NCBI GenBank assembly: GCA_019055375.1
Contig: JAHQIW010001371.1
Span: 89,332-153,331 of the forward strand
DNA: 64,000 bases
Direction of reading: 5' to 3'
Source of the DNA: Parelaphostrongylus tenuis
Taxonomy: Eukaryota > Nematoda > Chromadorea > Rhabditida > Metastrongylidae
Below are positions 44,398 through 58,966 of this stretch, piece by piece. The position numbers were made by a program, and so were the translations under genes. Every line of letters begins with the position of its first letter. The first letter of the stretch is position 1. Below the pieces are notes generated by a model. That model was not told the origin of the DNA. It saw only the letters and a list, made by a program, of their open reading frames with translations, and ran no database searches.

Positions 44398-45517
44398 GTT
44401 AGTTTAGCCTTTTGGTCCGAAGCAGGGCAATTGCTTGATCGATGATCTTCTGGCTTCTGCCTCAAGCCATCTATTCAAGAAAAAAATTCGCTCTACGATT
44501 TTATCTACGGTTTTCAGCGTCTCATAAAGGATCCGCATGTCCTGACTACTTTGATGGGCATGAAAGGCGATACAAGCGATATTCCTAGCCTTAAAGTCAC
44601 GCGATCGAAAGTGAAGCACACTGCAACCGAAGCGGTAATGCTGATTTCTACAGCTTCACTCATATCTCAATTTATCCGTATCATTTCAGCAGTGCGATAT
44701 TTTTGAGTCCAAAATGCGTTAAAAAATTTATAGAAGACTTCGTTCAAATTCTTAAAATTTTTGAGGTCGCCGTGAAATCCGTGCCTTTACCCAGAACATT
44801 TCTCGATGTAAGGTTTAACGACGAAGACGACGATGAGGACTATACACCAGAGGACGTTAATGTAAGCTTTTTTTTCAGATGTTGCTCTGATTTCTGTGCT
44901 GTTCTTTCTTTGCAAATTCTACTAGAAACCATGCGTTTGGTATTTTCTTACAGTTCAAACAAATTTTTACTTTTAGAGTGAAGAAAGTGACGATGAAGAG
45001 GAGGCCTCAGTAGCTACTGATCATCTTGACAAAATGCCAGAGAGTGAAACGAATGCTAATGGTGTCGATCGTGGAAATGACCCCCTAGATGACCACGTAT
45101 GTAGCAACATTCTTTAGTCCTTTTCATTAAAAAACCTCTTAGAGTTGTTGAATTTGCTTCGTTCAAAAAGAATTGTTTATTTGCGGTGTTTTCTTTTTTG
45201 TTTCCACTTTCCTACTTCGATTTTCTATTTGTTTTTCCTAGTTATACCAGCGCATTAGTTGTAGAGTTTTCTCTGTATGGTTTTCTAATTGCTAGTTGTA
45301 GCTGCTTTCTGTTCTTCTTTCTTAAAGAATCGTGGCGTGAGTGGCCGAGCGGCTAATGCAGTTCGGCGCTATTTATTCCACAGCTAGCTTCTTATTGGTT
45401 TGGCAAGGAATTATCTGAACTCCTTTGTTTTTGTTAATTATTTTCCATACATTAAGTTTTTCTTCCTACTATCATTCAGAGCAGCTTCTTGTGGCTATTT
45501 TGATATATGTATATATG

Positions 45518-45554
<37 letters not shown>

Positions 45555-45564
45555 TGATATTTTG

Positions 45565-45595
<31 letters not shown>

Positions 45596-48500
45596 ATGTA
45601 TATAGGAAGGATAAAAGGATAAAAGCTTTCGGCGTTGATCAATCCCTGAGGGATGCGCCATGCATTCGACTTCAATTTTTAACTTCGTTTGAGGTGATTG
45701 AATGCATATCTGGCCTTTACAATGACTCGCGGTGGCCTCCCGCTGAACCGAGTCAGTGCTGCTTATCCTTCCAGACAAGTCTGAGACCTGCCTGGTACCA
45801 ATTTACCGACCCCGGAGGGATGGATGGCTTGGTGAGCCATGAGCGCGAGATCGAACCATTGACCTCGTGTGCGACGCAGAGCACCTCTAATCACTGCGCC
45901 ACGTGCGCTCTATAATGTATATATATATATGCATCACTTATACATTTGTTCTAAGATAGAGTTGTCCCAAAAGTAAAAACGATTGTTGATATTACACGAG
46001 TATCGTTACGTGTCAAAGCTGCACTTGAACCCAAATGATGTTCGTGCAGCATCGACAATCGATTTGTTCTTCGGACAACTCTATCTTAAAACAAATGTAT
46101 AGATGTCATATATCAAAATAATTATAAGAAGCTGCTATAAACGATAGTAAAAACAAAAACTCAAATGCTTGAAAAATGCTTACCAAAAGCGGGAAAGTCC
46201 GGTAGATTTCCTGTCAGCCCAGTAACATTCTCCAGCAATCAGTAACGAAGATCCTACGGAATCCCTCAAACTGGCTATCCTCGAGGTTTCAAAAACGGTG
46301 TTCCACGAGTTTTATATGAGGTCTATGAAGGAAAAAGCCGTGTCTAATGTTGAGGTTACTAGGACCACCCTACTAGAAGAAAACCGTGGTGCGGGTCTAA
46401 TGGAGTTAAAGTGAATTAATCAAAAGATGAACTGATTCTATTCATTTTTTCCTTTTTCCAAACATATCAGCACTTAGGGTTGTCTGTAGCAGACTCATTA
46501 CAGGAAAAGGAGAATGATGTCACAGAGGCGTCGCCGTATCCGCTACGATCACGTGTTCCTCACATTGAAGAGAACTACTCACTTGGCTCAAATACACCGT
46601 TTACACAGGAGAGCTTTGACAGTTTTGTAGATGACCACGGACAAGAGGTAAGCACAAAAATCACTTCGTCATATCACACTTGTAATGAATTTTGCCCAAT
46701 TTTTTTTTCCAGAAGAATGAGAAATGATCTTTTCAGGTGCTTACTTTTGTGGAAAATACAGATTATTTGGATTTTCTGCAAGGCCTACATGCTTCAACAC
46801 CCGTACACGGTTGGTAATCCGCTTTACGAATCCTTCAGTGTTGTTGGTTTTTCTCATAGTTTTCAGATTTGTGCAGTTTTCTTTGCCAAGTCTGAAGGTC
46901 TTTGTTGAAACTGAACTAATCCAAGTAGTAGCCGATCCTGAGAAACCAATGGTTTGTGTTCAGAAAATGAGACCTTACCAGTCGATGACGACGATCCAGA
47001 TGATGAGGAGTATAATGTGCTGACTGAGTTAGAAGATCTGCAAGAGATTGAGAAAGACAAAGATGAATTGCGAATGGATAAATTCACGGAGATACCAAGT
47101 GAGGTTTTATTAAGCATTTTATAAGTTTTCATGTAATTTGTTTAAACAGTTTAAAAGTACCGTCCTACCCTTACGATAAATCTTATTCATTTTACTTCCT
47201 ACAATGCACAATTTTTCTTTTTAGAGCGCGAAGTTGAGGGACTTTTTCTCGATTTGATGATTGGCAGTGATGTGGAGGCTATTCGTTCGGATTTGATACT
47301 TCCAAAAATTCCTAGCCCAAAGAAAAGACGCACTAAGCGCCGATCAGAAGGATGGAACAGCCAATTGAAGAATGATCAAAAGGCGGGTGTTTTCTCTTTT
47401 ACGCATCTTATTTCACCCTACTGATAACTAAATAGTCGAATATTTTCTAAGTTCTCTCCTCATTGTTTCATCAAATGGAAATTTCCGGTTATCCGCAAGC
47501 AATTGAAGCAACGACTACTTTCGCTGGTCAATAACTTTTCTTAAGAGTGTTAGCAACAATTCGAAAGCTCAAATTTGGCTACTGCGCTATATGCTCCTTC
47601 TTTGAAAACATCCGTTTATAAGGTCGTAGCATTCACAATAGAAATATGTTTTACACCGGCCGCGTACTTTTACTATTACTTCGCTGGAGGCATGAAAAGC
47701 ATATGAACATGTAGAAGAAATCCAGAGTCACACGTTTTAAGTGGAGTTTCTTTCGAAGCGCAGAAAAGTTCCTTAATCGAATACAATAATCGCTCCTCAT
47801 ATGTGACGCATCAACACATTTCCATCAGTCGATTGCGGAATGCCGTTTTGAATCATGAGTTGTAGACTTCCAGACGGCGCATCAGCCTATAAACAAGCGC
47901 GCCGAATATGTGAAAGTCAATTTGAACTCCCTTGTACATTGCAGTGGATTGGTCTTTTCAGAAAATAAAGCGTGTAGAAACTTACACTATCGAATGGCTC
48001 CTTATACTTTGAGTAAAGAGTTGTGACCTTCGAGAAGTTTGAGCTTTGAAATGTATATTGAAAGTGCAAGGGAAAGTTTTTATCCAGCGAAGGGGTAGCT
48101 TCTTCATTTGTCCCCGAATAAGCGAAAAGAACCTGTGTGGAATACCATCAAAGCGTAACTCAAGTCACAGAAGTTCGCGGGTGTTACATCTGTCTCTTCT
48201 CTTCATGCTTCTCGAGAAAAAGAAGGCTATGTTCTGTTCGAAAGGTAATGAGAAGCCCATTGAACGGTAGAAGCAAATTGAGATGTCTGGAACCCCCAAT
48301 ACAGGAACCACTTTTGTCCAAATTATTTCTATGAACACTAGAGGATAGGCATGAGAATTAAAGTGTTTAGAAGCAGATGAACAGCAGTGGACACATTTTC
48401 GTTCAAAATAAACTCCTTTTTATCATGTAAGAGATTCAAAAGCGGCGCTTGTCAATCTAGTCTGGTGGTTGTTGGTAGAATTCAATGAGCGTGCTCAAAC

Positions 48501-51500
48501 TTAAGGTGGACTGCACTTTTCAAACCTTCGCTGAATGTTTTCGAGAATCAACGAGCACTTGTCGGATGAGAAGCCAAGTGAGCCGATCATTTAGTGGTAA
48601 TTGCAAGTAGTTTAGCAAACAGTAGCGATAGATCGTACAGGGCTCCATTATTACTCATGCAACCAAATGTATTCATAACCCTGAAAGGTATTCTGAGTTT
48701 GAGTCGATACTCGCACTCGTTAGTGCGCTCAAACTTCGCTCCCACTATTGTCAACAACGAGAGAACCAGGCGTAAATATGGGTTCTTGTATGGTTTTTTC
48801 CCATACGAACGATGCTGAGCATTTTTCTGTATGGATGTTGCGTTTAGTTCTAAGCATTGCTTTGTTTTTTCTTTCGTACTCCAAATTTCAACCGTCTCAT
48901 TATAATTCTAAGGGAACGTTCCCGTAAATCGAGAATTTCGATACATCGGTACATTGACTCTTTGATAAATTATGAGAAAAGACAGTTGCTATTTTAAAAT
49001 ATGACATTTTGTATGATTTTCAAGTCTTTTACATGTTACATGTGATTCTAAATGCATGAAACATTATCTAAAAAGTGTTTCTTCCGCTTTTTTAGGTCAC
49101 ACTCCCTGTGGACGACCCTCCTCCTGACGGTTCATATTCTTCTAGTTTGATTAGTGGTAAGCCTATCCTACATCTATTAGACCATTGCCTCCATAATATT
49201 CGGACAGTTACCTCTATATTTCTACAATCTAGGGAAACCTGTCCAATTCAAATCCGAAGAGTTGGACCAATTGCGTATTCAGTTGGAGCAGGTATGATTT
49301 CATAGTGGCCATTTGATAAACATGATTGTGAAAGCTTGGACTTCTCCTAGATGTAAGCAGTCACGTTTTCAGCACGTTCAATTGTTAACTCAATCAGTGG
49401 TAATGTGCTATCATGATAAACGTCTAGCCCATGTTAAAAATCAGTATCAGCTAATGATCGTAAGTATACTCCTTATCGTTTCTCTTACCGTTTTTACCAA
49501 CCGTGTTGCATTTTTCGCATCAATCCATCCTCAAAATGTTTATTTGTTTTCAACGGGTGTTAATTCTACTGTTTTTAACGCCGAAAAGAATTCAGATTCT
49601 CAACTTTGAACCCTTTGCTGCTCCAAAAATCTTAACCCTCAGTTGTTTGCCAATACAGCGCAAGCTTACGTAATCTTTCACAATGAAATTCTGTCTTAGT
49701 AAAATACGGAAAGGTTTCTTATTGCTTTTTCTTCGTTGAGAATTGTTTACCAAACACAAAACAGTAGTCATCATCTAATTCGTTCACGAAAACGATGCTT
49801 TGCCTGAAATTCCCATCATGTGACACTCTTTAGGTTTACCTCCGTAATCTCTCCGGAATTGTAAAATTAGAACTGAACTAGTTTACGAAGACATTCTGTG
49901 ATTGTCCAAAAGAGTAGACGGTACATGCTCAAGACTTCAAAGCTCTTTATCAAAACGAACTTTTAGAAGGAGTCAACTGGACCACCAACTGTGGTCTCAT
50001 TGACCGTTCAATGACTCGAGCGGATGCTATTAAATCTTTAATTTCTATGCGTTTTGTAAAAAAGACTAGTCAGTTGTCATTAATCTAGAGATTCTTTGGG
50101 CGTGATAATTGTTTTCTAGGGTTTCCGTGAACAATTTTGACCATTGAGGAGATCGTCTTATTAACCCTTTCGGAACCGTGTTTATCACACATGGTACACG
50201 CGAATTTTTGAGCTTTTCTCGTCATCTATAGACTTCTCGTTAGACTTTAGATAGCCATTCGATAGCTGAAAAAATTGCTGTTCTGATGGTATCCTTGACT
50301 TCTGGAAATGTCTTTTTCGGTGAGCTGTAGCGACTAAGAGAAAATCGCGTTTTTTTTCTTCGTAGTGTGCAGTGTGAGTTACACTCGTGTTCACATGGTC
50401 TTTTCACAGATTGAAGGTTTTTCACTAAAGTTTCAGTGATCATTCGATAGTTTGAAAAATGATGGTTCTAAATATATACTTCGTTTTTGAATTGGATTTG
50501 CAATTGTAGTTTCTTAAGCGCTGTAAAAACAATGAACAAAAACTGCGTTTTGCTTCCAGAGTGCTTTGCTTGCTTCGCTATAGTTTATGCCTGACCTTAC
50601 AGTAGAATTTTGATAATCGTTCGATAGTCCGAAAAGTATAGATTTTAATAATCAATTAGGCTTTCTTGAACTTATCTCTTAGTGCCCTGAAGGAAGGAAA
50701 TCAAGATTAGATTCCACACTCTGAGTGAACATCTAGTCTCTTGAACTTCACAGTGGCTGTTTTGGTGATAGTATAGTGAAATTCGTACCTTAGAGACAAT
50801 TTATGATCAGAAAGAATGATATGTTACTATAGGCCTTCTATAAATGTCTTTTTCTGTAAAAAGAAAGTCCACATGTTAAAAATTACCACTTTTCATTACC
50901 AAGCTACCATCAAGGGAAAAATAACGCATCTCCATTTATTACTTATCAATTTTTGACGATATGCAACAGTAATATCAACTATATCAAATAATAATGAAGG
51001 GATCTATTGAAATTTGAGCGTGGTCTTAATAAAGCGCTCGAAATAAAGGTATAATATGATAAAAATACCAGCCAAAGAGCAATCGAGTGCGCAAACGTTC
51101 TGTGTTAGGTAAAAATTTAGCTTGACATAGGGTGTAAAACGTTCGTCTTCGATGACTCTCTGTAAGGGAGCAGAGCTGCCGAGAGAACTGACTATAAAAA
51201 TATCGAAAGACGACGGGTTCTGCCCGACTGACGAGTCTGTAAGGACGAAACACGTGTATCGGGCTGTACAAGAGCCCTTACCAGACCACATGACACGTTG
51301 GCTCAAATGATATGAAAGGATATGCAACAGTGTAAAACTGAAACGGATTTTTTTTCGATTTATGACTTTTTAAGAAGCTTATGTGGTGTAATTTTTAGCA
51401 CGCATGGGATAAGCTTTCATAAAGCCCCACAATCATCAATTTGTAGAGTACTTTTGTGGAGAAACTGCACGTTCCTCACCCAAATTTATCAAGTCTTTCA

Positions 51501-54500
51501 CCGATGTTATTGATCTTTTGATTGAAATATTTATTCAGCAAGCAATAAATTATACAACAACCATCGATGATTAGCTGTTCACCCTGAATATCAGTACCGG
51601 TCAACATTCACCCGCGTTGCATAGAATTTTGCTTGTTGCATTCATCAAAATATGCGTTCTATCACAATAAACATCGAGTCCTAAAATAATCAGTTCTCGG
51701 TTCGTAAATGTCTTCAGTATCATACGACATGATTTTTCTACCTAAATTATAGAAACTTGTCAAACGCTAAAGCGCCTAACAGCACATCTTCAATGAGCAG
51801 TATTGAAACAAGGTAAACAAATATAATGCTGACATCGGCTGGACCTCGTGCTTACTTTTTTGCCTTTGTTTCGAGCATAAGCATAAGCATCTACACGTAC
51901 TACCAATTTCTTATAACATCCAATACAACGTCCACTTCGTGGCAAAGTGACATCGAGAATAAATACGCCTGGGTGTCGGCTGTGGAGCGGCGTGATCTTG
52001 TGAGTATTTGAGATTAGCATCCCCAGAACCTTGTGGAGTGTCCACGTTTTTGTCCATGCTCGCGTCTGATTCGTTACCAGTGTCCTCGTCAGCGCTTACA
52101 GCCAAGCCTGTGAACATGGTTTCCAATTCTTCATCTTCTAAAAGCTTTCCAGTCTTCTTCTCCTAAGGCTTTCCAGTCTTCTTCTTTTAGAGCTTCCCCG
52201 TCTTTTCTAATGACATGGCGACGCTGAAAGGTAAGCTTTCGAATATTCGCAAACAACATAGCAAGTTGTAGTTGTAATGGCGTAATAAACTTACGTCAAT
52301 AGTAAGATGAGGAAGAGAAGCGAATACTCGTATGCAGCTAAACTACCAAAACCATGACGATGTGACAGCTAGCTAGCGAAAATGCTACAGAGCAATCCAC
52401 GTAATTGTATATTCTTACCTTTGCGCATCAGCGTTATGGATTCGAGCTATGTGATTGGTTTACTTGATTTACACATCTGGCAGAAGTTTGCAACATGTCT
52501 TTGGAGGCAGTGTGTAAGACTCAAGTTTCCCTACTGTAGAAGACCTCTTATTCAAAGTCATAACATCTCTCACAATAGCAACAACTAGCAGCTTTGCAAT
52601 ATCCTCCATAAAAGATAACATTTACGAATAGCAGCTTTACTTGCTTGCGGATCCAATTTCTCACGGTAACCCTCGAGAATAGACATAAATATACGCGGTA
52701 TAGTTACATTACCCAGATTATGCAGTGGCTGGTATAGCTTGTAGATGATGTGAAATCATCATAGTCTGTGAACTTGAAACAGCAGCCAATCCAGCGCATT
52801 GCTGAAGTATCAGGCTTCGATTGTCAGGAAAGAATAGATCTCTACACCCAGACTTTGAATGAAATTTGGATTTACTGAAACAATGATGAAATAGGTGGTA
52901 GCCTACTGTACTTACTAGTTCTCCTGAATACGACTGACCCTTCTTGCACAGAAATTTTTTGCAATTCAAAAAATTTCAAACTTCGTCGTGTGAATCATTA
53001 TATAAATTAATAGAATTGAACGAATCCTTACTCTAAACTTGGTTATGTTAGGAATTATCGATGGCCTGGCATCGCATGCATTGTGCAACAGCTTCTTCTG
53101 ATATACTGTTCATTGTTTTTCAATTTCCAGTCACTATTATAACTCTTAACTCTATATCCATCTTCGTTGCTTACGCACCAACATCAAGCTATGACGAAGA
53201 CGAAGTGGAAGCGTTCTATATGGACCTCGAAAAATTCTTCAGAGAAGATCGTACATTCTTCAAGGTCATTGTCGGAGATTTTAACGCAAAAATTGGACTT
53301 AGAAGAACGTCTGAAGAACGTCACATAGGGACCCACGGACTAGAATGGAATGAACAGGGTGAGAGGCTATCCGAGTTTATCATGACGACCCAAACCATCC
53401 ATGGTAACTCGCAATTCCAAAAGCCTCTCTCTCAGCGATCGACGTGGGAGTCTCCCAATGGAGAGTACCATAACGAAATAGATCACATCATAGTAAATCG
53501 AAGGTTTTGCCTTACCGACGTCGCTGTTGTTCCAAGTTCTACACGGGATCAGACCATCGCCTCCTTCGCGCAACGTTCCGATTTTCGAGGAGAGGAGAGA
53601 AAGCCGCTAAATTCAAACAACGAAGTCCCAGAACTACTATAAACTGGGATGTATTGAAATCATTAGTCGGCTCTTGGGAAGATACCGTTGTGGACAACAT
53701 CGACGAAGAATACGATCGACTCGTTGAATATCTTCACGTTAGCGCTAAAAAAGCCGAGAGTCCTAAGGTCACGAAGAGACGCTTGTCTCCGCAGACACTC
53801 GAGCTGATACGTCAACGTGGAATCGCACGAGCTGCAGGCAACCGAAACCTTCCGTCCGAACTTGCGAAACGATGCAGCGAAGCGATAAAAGAAGACCTCA
53901 AAGAGAGAAGAGCAGCAGTTATGGCTGAAGCTGCAGAAGCTGGGAAGAGCATTCGCAAAGCCCAGCGAGGCTTCGCCAACTATAAAACCAAGATGATTGC
54001 ACTCCGATACCCTGGCGGGACACTTACAGCTTCCAGAAGGGCTATGGAGAAAATCATCCACCAATACTATTCGGATCTCTTCGCTAGCCATGTTCTCTTA
54101 CCGTCATATAAATTGAAAGAGGACGAATATGTCGTTCCACCGCTCCTTCCTTCCGAAATCGGACATGCTATATCGTCGGTGAAAAACAGAACAACACCCG
54201 GTCCAGACAGGATTAGACCAGAACACCTGAAGAACCTGCCGCCAGTTCTCATCAACACCCTGGCTCGGCTCTTCACTCGCTACCTGTCAGAATGCAAGGT
54301 TCCCATTCAATGGAAAACCAGCAAGACCGTATTGTTGTTCAAAAAGGGAGACCTTCACGACATAGGCAATTATCGCCCAATCTGCTTGCTATCCGTTGTC
54401 TATAAACTCTTTACTCGAGTCATCCTGAACAGGATTGACAGAACACTGGACGAAGGACAGCCATGCGAACAAGCAGGGTTCCGAAAAGGATTTAGTACCA

Positions 54501-57500
54501 TAGACCACATCCACACGATCACAAGACTCATTGAAGTTTTGCGAGAGTACAAACAACCACTCTGTCTCACTTTTATCGATCTGAAGAAAGCCTTTGATTC
54601 AGTGGAAACAGAAGCGGTTATAGAGGCTCTGGATAACCAGGGCGTCCCTACTCGGTACATAATGATCCTTCGTGAGCTTTATAAAGATTTTATGACTCAA
54701 ATATCTCCATTCTACAACAATATCACCATTGACGTAAGAAGAGGGGTTCGACAAGGCGATACAATTTCGCCAAAACTATTCACTGCCACCTTACAAAACG
54801 TCATGCGAACATTGGAATGGGAAGAAATGGGAGTGAAAATTGACGGTCGACAATTAAACCATCTTCACTTTGCTGACGATATCGTTCTCATAACACCAAA
54901 CATCAGCCAAGCAGAACGAATGGTGACTGATTGCGATAACGCCTGTGGAAAGATTGGTCTTCAACCGAATCTAACGAAAACAATGTTCATGAGGAACGGA
55001 TAGGTTTCTAATGCCCCATTCACGCTCAACGGAACGACAATTTCCGAATGCTCCAGTTACATCTATCTAGGTCGTGAAATCAACATGATTAACGACCTAG
55101 CCCCAGAGTTGAGCAGGAGGAAACGAGCGGCTTGGGGAACGTTTAAGAGCATCGAAGATGTAGTGAAGAGGACAAAGAACATCCGACTCCGTGCCCACCT
55201 TTTCGACTCGACAATTATCCCTGCCCTAACGTATGCAGCAGAATCCTGGTCGCTACGTAAGCAGGATGAAAGATCACTTGCCGTTATCGAACGCGTAGTC
55301 GGAAGGTCGATGCTAGGAGTATCCCGTATTTCGCAAATGAGAGAAAGGATCCGAAGTTCCGACCTACGTCAACGATCGAAAATCAGAGACGCCGTTCTAC
55401 ACGCCAGGGTATCGAAAATAAGGTGGGCAGGACACGTGATGCGCTTCAACGACAACCGATGGACGAGAGCCGTTACCGACTGGATTCCTCGGGACGTCAA
55501 GCGCTCTAAAGGAAGACCACTGACCCGTTGGTCCGATTTCTTCACGAAAGCGATGGAAGAAAGATATGATGCTCAGCGAATTCCTAGAGCGAGGAGGACC
55601 CACTGGGCTACTCTTGCACGCGATAGGGAAAAATGGAAGAGTTGCTGGTACCCGCTCGAGTCACTCGACGATCAACGGGACGACAGGTGATACAGGTGAT
55701 CCTTTTTCCAGGATGGTGAGCCAGCTACCCCAAAGTTCAACGCGCATGTAGAGAAAGACGGCAAGTTGATCTTAGATCCATTCGCGGCAACAGACGTCGG
55801 TCAGTACTCGTCGCCTGATCAGGGACCAATAGTTAGTTTACTATTTCTTCATATGTCGCAAAAATAATGTCTCTTTCGTTAAAGTACAACCGATGTGAAT
55901 CGTTCAAAATACAAGCTTACACTTGGATATCATGTTGGTCGGAGCAAATTGTCTACTAGACTGATGCTTGTTCTTTTTCATCTAATGCATAGTTTATTTC
56001 AATATGTCAAAAATGATCGACTACATCATTATATTCTTTGTACAACTTTTTACCATTGACAGAATGCCAGCATCACTGTGATTTCGTAGTAAAAGGGAGC
56101 CTTTCTTTTCAAACATAAGCGTTATCCTTGCACTAAGAGCACACGAGTGTGTAGAGAAAATCTTGAAGTATCGTAATATTACAAGGAACCTCAGACTTTT
56201 ACCCAAAATGACGAAAAAGCCCTAATCAGATACCGAAAATCGGCGATTTGCACGGCGTGTGGCTATTACAACTGGTGGTCCCGAAAGGGTTGATGTGCGT
56301 TTGATATCCCAAGGAATCGTGATCGTAACAACTCTTGTTCAGCAGTTGTCGTTGAAGCACATTACGTTTCTATCTCTCCTGATATCTGACATTATGGCAC
56401 GTAGAACACTGTTTCTATTTGCAATCGTTGTCGTACGTCAGAGCATTGGATTTTTTTTCTTATTTGTGTGAGTCGACATTCTCCCATAGCCTTTTCTACC
56501 ATGTGTTCGATAATGCTCAGTGACTTTTTATCGTTTTACGAAGCAACCAGACCCATCATCCAAACAGTTTCGGCGTGGTCCTATTTCTGGCAGTCTTATT
56601 TATGAAGACATTTTCTTAGAGCTGCGTAGATCTGAATAGGCCCTTGGTTATGGTAGTATCGGGAGTCCGTTTTTGAACTTTGCGCTTTTTCAGCTAAGTG
56701 CAAAAAACAAAAAGGAAGGTCCGGTGTCATGTCTAACTTTGGGACACTTGATGTTGATGCGTCAGCGGCCAAGGTGGTCGAAGCCGGTATTGATCTACAG
56801 TGTCTGAAAAATCTGTGATAACGAGGACGTCAGATCTGCCGACACCTCTACTAGCAGATGTTTCGAGTTCCGACAGGCACTTCTCTCTGTCATAAATACC
56901 TTGAGTAGGCAGCATGTTGTCTCATCCACTTTGATGACATATTTTATCCTTTTGACATTCATGATCAGGTTCTCCTTAGAACACTCGGATGATGCGAGTG
57001 AACACGTATTGAACGTATAGATTTTGACCTTGGTCTGACGTGATTTAGCCCAGAATAACCGTCAAACCCTTGCAGCCTCTCCGTATTCGTTCTACAAAAC
57101 ACTTCCCTGTCGGGAGCTCTTCCAAGGTCTTCGTAACGAAGCCCACTTATCCTACTTGTGTGAACGTGGTGTAATGATACTCATTGGTCGCTTGCTATTC
57201 TCTCACAGACTGGGCAAGGCATAGCTTATTTGTTGAAGGTGACTCCTAACCGCCTCCATACGCTTCACAGTTACTCGACTGTGCATTATGACCAAATTTG
57301 TTCACACAACCCAATCCACGTCAATGAGAACACATCCATACCAGCATGCATGAATGTGTTCATGTAAATACAGAAGGTACTGTCAGAAACAGTGGCGCTG
57401 CAGAAACAGTGACTTCATCCATCGCGTGATCTCTTTGCCTCTCAGGAAACTAGAAATCTCATTTGGTCCACTCATTGTATGCCACGTGATTACTGCTGTG

Positions 57501-58920
57501 TATACTCGCGACTAACCGACCAGAGATTCCATTTTTATGAGGAGTGCTCGTGATTCGACAATCACTGAACGATATCCACGAAAAGTCGCATGGGCAGGAC
57601 TCACACGCAAATTTAAACATCTTTGTACATTACGGATATAAGGTTGGCCATATGTAAAGCCGGGCACTGTCGGAAATTTTCAACGTTTTGATTTTTTGCA
57701 TATTTGTGCGATCTGCGTTTTTTTTTCCTCAACATGAATTCGCAGTCAAACCACAGCAGTTTTGATATTTTATACTGTGTCAAATATTGAAATACTTGTC
57801 ACATCAGTAGGTATAGCCTTTGAGACAATTTGTTTTGAGAAGCTTAATTGTACAGATTCTGATTTTTAAAGGTAGGATGCTGGTAGCGACAAAATGTTCA
57901 ACTATCGCAATATGAACTTATTTCTTCGTAATTTCAGAATGAACTTGACTCGCTATACTATGCCGGTGGTCAGTGGTCCATTTTCAATATCTCTAATCTT
58001 GGTGCAGCTATTGACTCTTGTCATGACATTATGGGTGTTAAGCCTGTTGCTCCGCAATATGTTAAATGGGATCCAACACCATTTGGTTAGTTCAAAGTTT
58101 CAAAAAAACAATTGTTTGAATGTGATGCAATTCAATTCTACTTCTATGAAATTTAGGTTGGTCTCCTCGACCGGAAGCAGCGCTTGTATTAGGTCGTAGC
58201 TGTGCTGTCATATACCCTGACCTTATACCTGGTGTGCAGCCAGATTTGTTTACGTTTCCTCACCAGTTTTTCACACCTGGAGAAGATCTGCTGCTGGCTC
58301 ACGCCCTAACACAGTTTCGACATATTCCGCACTCTAATTCAAATAATCCATTTGGGAGGTTGTTACTTAGAGTCTAAACATTCTGATGGATGATTTTTGT
58401 ATTCAAAAATTTTGTAAGTTGCTGAGTGTTAAGTAGTTTTTAGGTTGTACTGGATAAAAAGAATGCTACTGCCTTGTAAAACGATCCAACAAATCCGGAA
58501 CCACCTACGCATTGCACGGCTGCACAACGAGGGTCAAGTGAATCAACGTAATCCACTGTATCAGATAATAATAGTAGGACCCACGTTTTGATTGTCATCG
58601 AATTGTGGCAGGGTGAAGATTCGTTGTTTTAGCAAGCCCTTGAAGGTGTGTGTCATCTTCGATTTCCTTTTGAACGGCCAGTGGCTCGCTATGGAACGTT
58701 ACAAATGTGGCCCGAGGAGGAGAGGCCAATTTGGTACAATGTGGGTGTTTTGCGCACATTTAAAAAAATGCAGTTTGCTTATTCTCATATATAAATATGT
58801 ATATGAATGCATATGTATACATATGTATATACGTATATACATTAAATGTACATATACGTAGATGTGCACACATATATACTTGCACATGTGTGCAATTATG
58901 TAACATGCACTCATGTGTCT

Positions 58921-58966
<46 letters not shown>

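Larger units (their letters stand above)
53150..55703 (+). mobile_element. RTE-type LINE, 5'-truncated, recently active lineage
   Basis: The endonuclease is missing its N-terminal part but keeps [26 protein letters not shown] and [12 protein letters not shown]. Then come a linker (TLELIRQRG), the RT with [12 protein letters not shown] (motif A), [15 protein letters not shown] (motif B) and HFADDIVLI (motif C, both aspartates present), and a C-terminal region ending DQRDDR. Two lesions: a one-base deletion near 53538 shifts the frame in the endonuclease, and a TAG replaces Trp at 55001-55003. The 3' tail 'gacaggtgatacaggtgat' is a short repeat typical of RTE ends. Inserted in gon-4 intron 11 on the sense strand. 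Confidence 0.9.

Noticed and set aside
53663..54660. Open frames on the - strand of the LINE
   Set aside because: Shadows of the RTE reverse transcriptase, whose motifs read on the + strand.
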